Part shown: one piece after another, positions 36,610 through 45,761 of the stretch
How the letters are laid out: the number at the start of each line of letters is the position of its first letter
How positions within the stretch are numbered: the first letter of the stretch is position 1
Source: Uloborus plumipes
Taxonomy: Eukaryota > Arthropoda > Arachnida > Araneae > Uloboridae
Direction of reading: 5' to 3'
Assembly (NCBI GenBank): GCA_038373865.1
Contig: JAXGGA010002213.1
Coordinates: 1 to 64,000, forward strand
DNA length: 64,000 nucleotides
Position numbers and translations under genes: made by a program
The notes under the pieces: model-generated
Seen by the model: the letters and a program-made list of their open reading frames with translations, nothing else
Told to the model about the DNA's origin: nothing
The model's database searches: none

Positions 36610-38254
36610 TCTTTACTAATATATAAAGCTGTAGAGTTTGTTTGTTTGTTTGTTTGTTTGTTTGAACGCGCTAATCTCAGGAACTACTGGTTCGATTTGA
36701 AAAATTCTTTTTGTGTTGAATAGTCCATTTACCCAGAAAGACTTTAGACTATAGTTTGAAAAGATTCGATAAGCGATTCGTTTTTTATTCTAATTCAAGG
36801 CAATTTTCACATAAATCGCCGAATACTGGGGTTAAAAATTACTTGCACATATTAATGTTACATATCATTGGAAGCAGAAAAATTTTGTCCGTCCTATGCA
36901 GTTTGTTCCGATTCTCTAACTTAAACACAGCACGAGTTATGCAATTTTTAAACTTGCCTTTTGCAAGGCTTCACCCGATTTCTTGCAATACTTGGTTCAT
37001 TAAAACCATCAATTAAAATAAACTAATTATTCCACAGTTTTGATTTTTACGCCATTGGATAGAGCGATATTTTTAACCCCAGAATTGATTCGACTTTCAG
37101 TCGAAGAACCAAGCTTTTATCTCCACTAGAAAAAAAGTTACAAGCGTTTGAACTTTAAGTTCGAAAACCTCTTTTCTGATCAAATTATTAATGTTTTATT
37201 GCGTTACTATGCCGACATCTTTTAAATTCATTGTTGGCTCCCTTTTCTTCATTTCGTTTCTTACAAGCATTTTATTTTACTGCGTTTCTAGGCTCTCCTA
37301 GCTGTGTGGTATAAAACAAGGCAAATAATTCCTTTTAGTTCGGTACAATTTATAGCCTTTAATATTTAATTGTGACATATTGTAGCAATTTGATATTTGA
37401 CAACAAACGTGCCTTTTAACTTTAAAAAAAAATAGTGGGGAAGACCGCAGATATTGTCGATATCGTTTTTGTTTCGTACTGCTATTGTTTTCTTATTCTT
37501 TTGACTTTTTTTCTTATGCAATAGGTATGTAAGTAGGTTTCAAATGAGTCAAATATTATTTTATTTATTTATGTTTTTTTTAATGATTTAAGATAGTTAC
37601 TAATCTAAGCAAATAATATGATTCATCATATTTTTGTAACGTTTTTACTACTTTGTATCATTGGTACTAAACACATAATTTAATTGCATAGTATTTTTAT
37701 ATTGGGTAGTGTTTCATTATTCTTTTAACGTTTTTTTCCTTATGTATCACATATATACGTTGGCTTCAAATGAGTCTAACTTTTTTTAATGGTTGCATAT
37801 AGTTACTGATCTAAATAATTTGATTTGTCATGGTTTAGTACAACATGGGTACTTATCTAAACACATAATAAAAGTGCGTGGTATTTTTATATTGGGTATT
37901 GTGTTGTGTAGTACATTTTTACAGAGGTAGCCCGTGCAACGCCAGGCCACGCAGCTAGGTCTTTTTTATGTGTAAATAATTCGATTGACTTTTTATTGCA
38001 GGAAAGCTCTTTAGCGAGCCGCTTTAGCGGGGAGTATGTTAAAATTTTTCTTAGTATTTTAAAGGCGAGCCGGCTTGGCGGCGAGTGGTTTCTTGAAACT
38101 TTCCTCGCTACTTTAAAGGCGAGCCGCCTTGGCGGCGAGTAGGTTGTTTAAACTTTCCTCACTACTTTAAAGGTGAGGCACCTTGGCGGCGAGTAGTTTT
38201 CTCAAACTGCCTTCACTACATTAAAGCCCGCGCAACGCCGGGCCACGCAGCTAG
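36610..38254 (+). mobile_element. Non-autonomous Helitron
   Basis: It begins TCTTTACTAATATATAAAGC after an A and ends in CTAG before a T, the A/T insertion and CTRR end of Helitrons. A GC-rich hairpin (CCCGCGCAACGCCGGG, 38228-38243) precedes the end. The 5' part carries GTTTG tetranucleotide repeats and a conserved-looking block GAACGCGCTAATCTCAGGAA. No Rep-helicase coding is present. An earlier equivalent 3' terminus lies at 37931-37958. Confidence 0.88.
38013..38227 (+). repeat. Minisatellite, 51-54 bp unit, 4 copies
   Basis: Units start at about 38015, 38066, 38120 and 38174. Each begins with a near-palindrome GCGAGCCGCCTTGGCGGCGA and ends CACTACTTTAAAGG. The last copy runs straight into the Helitron's terminal hairpin. 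Confidence 0.88.
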
Positions 38255-39082
38255 TATGTATATATATCATTACATAATGTTCATTCACGACAACAGCGTT
38301 GTAGTTGAAAAATCGTGATTTTTGATTATCTAACATAGTGATGAATGAAATGATGATTGCAACTAATGTGTAATCTTAACTTAAGGATTTATTATTATTT
38401 TATTTAATTTAGTTATTTATTTATATTATTTTTTTGAATTCTGACTTTGCTGCAGTAAAGAAGCAATAAATATAATAAAAGCACATCCAAATGAATTTGA
38501 ACCTTTTAAAGTACACTTAAATACTGCACAACTATTTTATTCGTATGTCGTTTGTAGGTGATTAGATACAGGTACACGCACTAGTGGATTTAATTCTGGA
38601 CACTTTTCAATTTTTTAACATTTCACCATGAAATATTGTATAATGAATTATAAGATTTAGTTATTTTACTTAAAGCATTTATTACTTCTCCAATATGTAG
38701 GTATTCATTTCACATGAATATTATCTTTTTTTTATTTTATAGCGCAGCCTGTAAACACAAATTGTTTTCGAGTGAATTTTGATTTTTTCAGATAATTAGC
38801 CTTGGCAACGAAATATGACGGAAAAGTTATGGCTTTGTTACAAAATATTGATTTAATATTGATTATTAAGTACTAATTAAAATTTGGGAAATTATATTAT
38901 ATAATTGTAATTGCATCATTTGTTATTGTTCATTATTTAAAATATATACATATTTTTATAATATTTATTTGAAATAAATTCATATGTTACAGATTTAATT
39001 TAACACAGTTATTGAAAACAAAATTTGTTAATTTCTTTATGCCGGAATTTTTAAACACGCATAGTACAGTAATATATGCAGA
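38255..39082. other. Inner hAT sequence between the two Helitrons
   Basis: AT-rich sequence presumably belonging to the host hAT element. No coding region recognised. Confidence 0.5.
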
Positions 39083-39798
39083 CTAGGTGACCCGTGCGGA
39101 ATTCCGCAAAAAAAAAAAAAAACTCTAAACTTAAAATTTAATACGACAATTTTTATTGGCTTCATTTGCACAACATCGCCATCTACTGCCGTCGTTCTGA
39201 CGACTTTTCAAAGAGATCAAAGACACGTTCACTTTTACAACTACTACAAAAGTGATACCCTATATTAAAATCAAATACCCAAGGCTACTACTAAACTAAA
39301 TACTAACGTTATCGCAAAACTATCATAGTATTTTGAAACAATAAAAGTTACAATTAAGGTTTACCGAGATAAGCCTTGGCTTGAAATGTCGCATTTAAAA
39401 TTGATTTGAACAACAATGTAACGATTTTGACAGTTGAGCAAAAAATTTAACTTTTTCAAACTTCAATCGCTTATAAGTCGCTTAAACGTGGATTTTCGAG
39501 ATTCTCGTTACGCGGCGCTAGCGGAGAAACGTTCTAAAGAACGCATTTTTTTTAATCTTTCGAATGAAATCAAAATGGAGACGATACGACAATTATTTCG
39601 CTAGATAGAGTCAATTTTGTGCCCAAAAATTGAAGTTCGAATAAAAAACGAACTGACACTTTTTAGAGGGTGGGTCTAATTTTCGTCAATAGCCCGCGGG
39701 ATAAGCTTCAAAATCATAAATTTTCTTGCAATTCGATAAAAGAATGAGCGAGTTTCGACCGGGTATAGGATTCGGCTTAGAGAAATAATATATGGAGA
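39083..39798 (-). mobile_element. Second non-autonomous Helitron, opposite strand
   Basis: Read on the - strand it starts TCTCCATATATTATTTCTC after an A, and ends in a perfect hairpin GTGCGGAATTCCGCAC, then GGGTCAC and CTAG before a T. This is the standard Helitron architecture (5' TC, 3' hairpin plus CTRR, A/T target, no duplication). It is 716 bp, without coding capacity, and its ends differ from those of the neighbouring Helitron. Confidence 0.8.
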
Positions 39799-39859
39799 TA
39801 ATGCAAATAAAAGATATTAAAGTAAATATTTAAAAATAAATACAATATTTAAAATAATT

Positions 39860-40281
39860 TTTTATTGCATTTTAACAACACTAATGCCTCAAAGGTTTCA
39901 GCTTTCATTTTCATCCTCTGAGACGTATAAAATTTTCCAGCAACGCTGAATAAACGCTCAACTGGAGCAGAAGATGCACATATTGATAAGTACTTGGGTG
40001 CTTGGGGGGGGGGGGGGTTCCGCTAATGAAAGTGAGGGAAAACAAGCACCGAAAGGCATATAACCGTTAACAGAATCCAGTCGAACTGAAAACATGTGTT
40101 TGTATTTTGACACCACTGTTCTCTTCCAAGGTGGCGGCAAACGACGATTTTGTTTGTTGCTGTCACTGACAGCTGATGAAAGGGAAAATTGATGACCCAT
40201 CCTAAAAATCAAGGGTAGACGTTTTTGTGATAGGCGCCTAAAGGTTGAGAAGCACTTAGGGCTTGATTTTATTACCGTCAT
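39860..40281 (-). pseudogene. hAT transposase C-terminal remnant
   Basis: On the - strand, from about 39975 downward, the frame reads SSAPVERLFSVAGKFYTSQR then MKMKAETFEALVLLKCN, the hAT dimerisation domain. Upstream, in another frame, the 107-codon open frame at 40281-39958 includes DSNKQNRRLPPPWKRTVVS. A single frame shift separates the two within TQVLINM/YLSICASS. It supports the hAT identity of the surrounding element. Confidence 0.8.
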
Positions 40282-40453
40282 TTACAAACAGCCGGTAACG
40301 ATCACTGAACAGCTCCAGGGCCCAAGTCTTTCGGAAGTTTGTTTTGAACAACCCCGAAAGATTCGCCGAACAATTCCCTTCACAGTTCCCCCCAACCCTG
40401 GTTCCCACCATTGTAGAAACGTAACTTAGAAACTTTTGCTTTCGGCAAGTAGG

Positions 40454-40640
40454 GATTACACGATTACAAGGCTAAATTACGATTATTCAAACTTAGATTA
40501 CAATTACGATTACACAAGAAATACTTGATTAAAATTACGATTACACGATTACAAGTGTTCAATTTCCAAATTACGATTAAGATTATGATTACGAAAAAAT
40601 GTAATCGATTACACGGATTACGATTACGTAATCGACGATT
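40454..40640. repeat. Subterminal GATTAC/GTAATC array, right
   Basis: The counterpart of the left array, in inverted orientation, next to the right end of the hAT element. Confidence 0.85.
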
Positions 40641-41725
40641 ACTCCAAGCCTGGTATATATATATACACACACATACACACCCACACACACACGTATATGG
40701 GCAATTCTCCAGAAAGATACAATTTCTTGTTTTTAGGCTCATAGAGAGCGACATTAGTACTAGTGTCAAATCTAAATTTTACTACAGGAGGCGTAATATT
40801 AGTTATACGTTATTACCATTGGTTATTCCTACTCAGAATTTTTGTCTTTAATTGTATGTCTAGACAGCAATTTAAAAAAAAAGAAAAAAAAAAAACTGAA
40901 ATGTATCTTTAAAAAGGTATTTTTTCAATGTTTTAAGCATCCTAATTTACAATTGGCAGCCCAAATAATTTTTAATTTTAGTATTAGTCATCATAACTTT
41001 GTTAATAAAATAAGAATTTTTCATGTAAAAATTTCTACGCTTCCTGATTAGTTATGTTTAATATCAGAATAAGTAGAAATATTACGGACCCCATTACTAT
41101 CTTATTCATAGTGAGCTACTTTTAACACTATTATGCATTTTTGTTATTAAATGCTTGTATAAGGTGAACCATTGCTCAAAAAATGTAAACTTTTAATGAA
41201 GTAGCATACTTTACATCTTGCCAAGTAAAATACATTAAAATTTCATTACTATTAATGTCATTACTGTTCAGTGCAAAAGTTATAACATGTGGTTGCATTT
41301 GATAGATTTCGATAAAATGATACTAAATGTACAATTTCTTAATATTTCAGGTATTTGATTTTTTGAATAATTTTTTCAAAAACTTTGGATGTTTTATTCC
41401 GTAAGTTTATTTTAACCGAACTAGGAACATTTTAAAAATTGTTGACTACTTTTGCATTTTCAGCATATTTATTTTGGTTTTAGGCAAGTATTACTTGATC
41501 TATTAATTCCTGAATCAAAATTAAAGAAAACTAAAGAAAAAATGCATAATGACCATTTTATAAAATTACAAATTTAATGCGTTTGAATAAATAAAATAAA
41601 TAAATATAAATAAATAAATAAAGGAAATAAATGAATACCAACTAACTAAAATGTTGATATAATTGATGCACTGATGTACAAACAACAATGTACATTTTAT
41701 AGAGATATTTATGGGATCACATTAC

Positions 41726-41801
41726 CTATCAATGGATATATAAATTGAGCAGCTGTGAGAAAATAGTAACCTGGTCGACCAAATTGAGATTGTATTAATG
41801 C
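41726..41801 (-). CDS. SLC38A11: SLC38A11-like, exon 4
   Basis: Residues 86-110 plus the first base of a split alanine codon. It encodes ALIQSQFGRPGYYFLTAAQF then IYPLI; human SNAT11 has SLVNKTFGFPGYLLLSVLQF then LYPFI. Acceptor ttttag/GCA; donor ATAG/gtaatg. Confidence 0.95.
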
Positions 41802-42341
41802 CTAAAAGAAAAATATATAAGTTGAGTTACAAATATATCAAATTAAGTGTTAAGAAGAACAACTCAGCTATACACAGCTAACACCTAAATAAATAATCCA
41901 ATGATTTCAAAAATAAAAAGTAAATGATGTGTTTCAATTTTATTGATGTAAACCCATGAAAGCATTAATTATGTTAAGGAATGAGAATCAAGATAATAAT
42001 TGCACAAGTAGTAATAAAACTGCAAATTAGTCTTTTGAGGTTAAAAAGGATCCCCTGAATGCAAAAAGCAGTAAGCTTTGGATTTCCTATACTTTGAAGC
42101 TTAAATCATTTTTTCTTGTTTCGTTTCTTTGTTTTGTGAAAGAATTCTTTGTTAATTCTAAAGTACTCTGTCTGGTAAAGCAAGAAGCTTAATCCATTAC
42201 TATAGATAAATTTACATATTCATTGATAATTTCATGATCTTGCTTGCGACAAATCATATCATTGCAGTAATTCATGTCTGAGGCATGCGTGCACACACAC
42301 ACACATACATTTTGCATTTTTTATTATATATGTGTACTTAC
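41802..42341 (-). other. Intron 3 of the SLC38A11-like gene
   Basis: A 540-bp intron in phase 0. It contains only AT-rich sequence and a short CA run near 42291-42305. Confidence 0.88.
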
Positions 42342-42475
42342 TTGATAAGTGGTTACACCAGCAGCAGTTCCTGCTTTTATCATTATACATAATGAATAAT
42401 CTGTAGCAACAGCAATTAAAACTAATAAAATAATGCCTAGTCCAATACCAGATTGTTGGAGTGCATAGGGGATGC
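42342..42475 (-). CDS. SLC38A11: SLC38A11-like, exon 3
   Basis: Residues 42-85 after a split glycine. It begins IPYALQQSGIGLGIILLVLI (TM1 end and TM2), then AVATDYSLCIMIKAG and TAAGVTTYQ; human SNAT11 has VTDFSLVLLIKGG then SGTDTYQ. Acceptor ttttag/GC; donor CAA/gtaagt. Confidence 0.95.
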
Positions 42476-43780
42476 CTAAAACAAAATATAAAAATTAAAA
42501 GCAAAAGTTTTTTACTATATGAATACATATTTCAAACTTATAAAGATTTAGAAGAAAAATATATATTAAACTAAGCTCGAAAGCTTGGATGTAATTTATT
42601 TTAACCAGTCAACTATTGCTCTGAAAATGAGAACAAAAAATTGAGTCTGATTCTGAGCATTAAGTTAATAATTTGGGGAATATGTGTGTGATGAGTGGGA
42701 ACTTATATTTTAATGTCCTCAGAGTCGATTTCTAGGGTAGCCAGCAGACCACTCTTGGGACGGTGAAAGTTAGGGAACAGTATTTTTGCTATGTAAAAGT
42801 TTTGAAAATGTTGCAATGCCGCTAGTTATGTACTTCTTATATTGGTAATTAAATTGCATTTCTTTAGTAGTTCATTATGAACTACTAGTTCATTAAGAAA
42901 ATTATGTTTTTCGCTTTCAAAGTTTAGTAGGATTACACCAACTTCAAATTGGCACGCCATAACTTCGGGTGCATTATATTTTAAAATTTTCTGCGTACAG
43001 TGTTGGGAATTTTTATAAAAAAAAAGAGCAGAAAATTGGTTTAATTATTTTGCTAACAGAATGCAAGACTAAAATTTCTAGTCTTTTTTTTGTTTGTTAA
43101 CTTTCAAAAATTCAAATGTACTAAAATATTGGAAATGGAGCAAAGTTCACCGGAACGGCTTAAAATTGCAGTGAATAATTGCGAATAATTAAATACAAAA
43201 AACAAAATTCAACTATTAGCAATACAAAAAATATTAAGAGGCAACTTGATCGCATAAGAAACTCTTCGTTTAACAGAAAAAAGCGATTTGTTTGGCTCCC
43301 AGAATAAGAACTGTGATTGGCCAGGAAAGTTACATTACAAACCATTTCATAACTATTTTTAAGTTTGTACAACTTTTTTTTTTTTTGTATTATCATTATT
43401 TTTTTAATAGTTGAGTTCAGTATTGAGTCCACTTTAAAATGACATACATGTTTGCATTTTGAGAAACGTAACATTATCTGTAAACATATTAAGTTAAAAA
43501 ACAAACATTTATAAAACTATAAACATTTTGGCCACTAATGTCATAAAGGAGCCCTCATTCCCCATGGAATACAAACGGTCAGTAGAAGCAAAAAATTTTT
43601 GGCGATCAAAAAAGAATACCGCACTTAATAAAAGAGTAATCTGGAAAAACGGCATCTAAGTTGCTTTATATCCAGAGAGAACTTAATAAATTTCACGTAT
43701 CTTAATGCAACAATGTGAAACAAAAACTTATTTTTATTTTTCGCTACAATAATAATATACGTTTTCATGTACATACATAC
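42476..43780 (-). other. Intron 2 of the SLC38A11-like gene
   Basis: A 1.3-kb intron, AT-rich, with an A/T homopolymer near 43375-43386. No element recognised. Confidence 0.85.
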
Positions 43781-43865
43781 CAACAATTCCAGACCCGATA
43801 ACGCTGTTGATGTAGTTAAAGCTTGTTTCAGCTAAATTACTCTTCAGTTGAGGCGACGGGTCTTC
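43781..43865 (-). CDS. SLC38A11: SLC38A11-like, exon 2
   Basis: Residues 13-40 of the long isoform. It encodes EDPSPQLKSNLAETSFNYIN then SVIGSGIV, the start of TM1; NSVIGSGI is shared with human SNAT11. Acceptor gtttttacag/GAA; donor GTTG/gtatgt. The exon starts in phase 0, so either upstream first exon can be joined to it. Confidence 0.95.
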
Positions 43866-44855
43866 CTGTAAAAACAAATGCAATCTTATTCTGAAATAGA
43901 AATGACTCTGAGAAATGTAAAAACAAAAAATAAAACAAAAATTCATTGACTATTATAGTTAAAAATTCATTTCGAGATTGAGTTGGATTATCTTGCACTA
44001 TTGAATGTAAATACAGAAGAAAGCAACTACTAAAAAGTCTGTTTGCGTATTGTGAGCCTGGGAGCCACGGACGCTTCCATCTGAAAAAGGGGAGATAGGT
44101 TTTAGGATGCGCACTACCCGATGCCTTCAGCTTTTGTTCGCTTGCTACTTCCTCGTTGCTTTCCCCCCTATTTCGAGAGAGTCTTGGCGCGTGCGCAGAT
44201 GTCTCGGAGGTCGCACGAAAAAATTTTAGACAATACTACTAACGTTTAGCATTGCCAAAAATATGTTCCAGTAGATCACTAAAACGCTACAATGAAATTT
44301 TAGCGTAATCTTTTCGCGAAATAAGTATACATATTTTTATGGAAAGAGGCAACTGAAAAAAATGATCTTAGACATGCAAAATATTTTACAGACGAGATTC
44401 AAAAAAAAAAAAAAGCGTTTTGCAAGGCTGATAGCTATGATACTTCAGAAGCAACTTTCAAAGTTTAGAACAAAATTCGAGCAAGAAAACAAAACAGATA
44501 TTCATTACTTGTTTCATTAGTATTACTTACGGATTTTGATCCATATAAGGAAACATGCTTACTATTTCCCGTGGATATGATCCATTTAAGAAAACATGCT
44601 GCATTACTCTGGTTTACCCCAAATGATTTTTTACGGGGTTAACGCCAAAGATCATTCGTTAGTGGCGATAGTTGGTGATTGAACATTTCAACTATGCTCT
44701 GTATTTTTAAAACTAAAATTAGATGGGAAAACAAAAGTCGATCAATAAAAAATAAATACTTCTGCTATAAATCAAAGTGTAAACTAAATAGTAGGACAAA
44801 AAAGTATTAAAAAAATTTCTAGGATATAAATTTTACTGCTTTGGTAACACCTTAC

Positions 44856-44873
44856 CTCTTTCGGATGCTTCAT
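44856..44873 (-). CDS. SLC38A11: Candidate alternative first coding exon of the SLC38A11-like gene
   Basis: The - strand reads aaaaccATG then codons for MKHPKE and a strong donor, GAG/gtaagg, in phase 0. Joined to exon 2 it gives MKHPKEEDPSP in place of MSNMSDKRKLLEEDPSP. Both leaders are short, charged and end in E before the same acceptor. Transcripts from here would need their own promoter upstream (higher coordinates), which I cannot identify. Such a short frame with a donor could arise by chance. Confidence 0.45.
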
Positions 44874-45540
44874 GGTTTTACCAGAATATTTGATCAGTAA
44901 CGAATGGAAATGATCACGGAGTTGTTTTTAAACTTTCTTATCAAGTCATAAGTTATTTGTGCAAAGGCATTATCAACCAAGCATTTGCTTTTCATATTTA
45001 CTGTTTTATGCGCAGATAAGACGTCAGTTTAATGCATAACAACTCAGCTCAAATTCATTCATGAATTATGAAATCTGCAGTTTGACTTTGTTTTCATGAA
45101 AAATGTATGTACCTTTTTATTGATGTAGAAATAAAAAACAAACCTGTTATATGAACTGTAACTTTTACAAGGTCTCAGTGCTTCAATGATATTTTACTAA
45201 TTTTTGTACCATAACGTTAGTAAATCGATTTAAAATTGTTACGGCATTACAAACTTAATTCGGACTCATGCATCAGAATTGAGCTTTAATCAAAATTTCA
45301 GGAGATAGTGTGTGGAAAAACTATAAAATTCGAAGGTCTTTATATAACACAAGATTATCAGGAAGGATTTCTTTACAAGGGTGAATTGATAATAAAAGTA
45401 CTGTTCAGGAAGAAAAAAAAAGCTAAACGAAACACTATTACTTACTTAGCAATTATGAGCACTAAGAAAGCAAGTAAAGAGTCATTAGACATTAACTAGT
45501 ATTTTTCTCTTTAAGTAATAAAATAGTATAATCCAAGGGA

Positions 45541-45756
45541 AAAAAACGGATATCTTCGACCATTGCAAGGGTGCGTTATTTAATGTTAAAAGAAAATCCC
45601 CCTAGTCAAAGGACTGTTGCCAAATCATTAAAATGCTCGGTGTTGACTGTGAACAAAATGATAAACATTGATTTAAATCTTAAGAAAGCGAAGAAACGCA
45701 GTTTGCAGTCTTTCTCCAAAGCAATATCGTTGAACGCAGGGCACGCTGCAGAACAC
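45541..45756 (+). pseudogene. Tc1/IS630-like transposase N-terminal fragment
   Basis: The + strand frame reads KKRISSTIARVRYLMLKENP, then PSQRTVAKSLKCSVLTVNKM, INIDLNLKKAKKRS and SLNAGHAAEHT. The helix-turn-helix pattern (PSQRTVAKSL...STVNRVI) and following LKKAKK match the N-terminal DNA-binding region of Tc1/IS630-type transposases of arthropods as I know them. It is cut at 45761 by the foldback element. The likely continuation, TYSKNVELFYEKF, lies at 48674-48767 beyond that element. The catalytic domain is absent. Confidence 0.62.
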
Positions 45757-45761
45757 ACACT

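Larger units (their letters stand above)
36395..40652 (-). mobile_element. 4.3-kb hAT element with GATTAC subterminal arrays
   Basis: Ends are CAGGCTTGGAGTCAATTACG and, reverse-complemented, CAGGCTTGGAGTAATCGTCG. The octamer GTATATAT flanks both ends (36387-36394, 40653-40660). Directly inside each end lies about 200 bp dense in GATTACGATTA and AATCGATTAC motifs. A degraded hAT transposase C-terminus is on the - strand (39860-40281). Two Helitrons are inserted within. Without them the element would be about 1.9 kb. Confidence 0.88.
33767..41725 (-). other. Intron 4 of the SLC38A11-like gene
   Basis: The 8-kb intron with the heaviest transposon load: two hAT elements side by side (35254-36372, 36395-40652) and two Helitrons inside the second. 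33767-35245 and 40661-41725 are AT-rich with G- or A-runs (for example 33981-33990 and 34601-34611) and show no recognised feature. Confidence 0.85.

Noticed and set aside
36756..37016. 86-codon open frame inside the first Helitron
   Set aside because: No Rep or helicase motif; the element is far too short to be autonomous.
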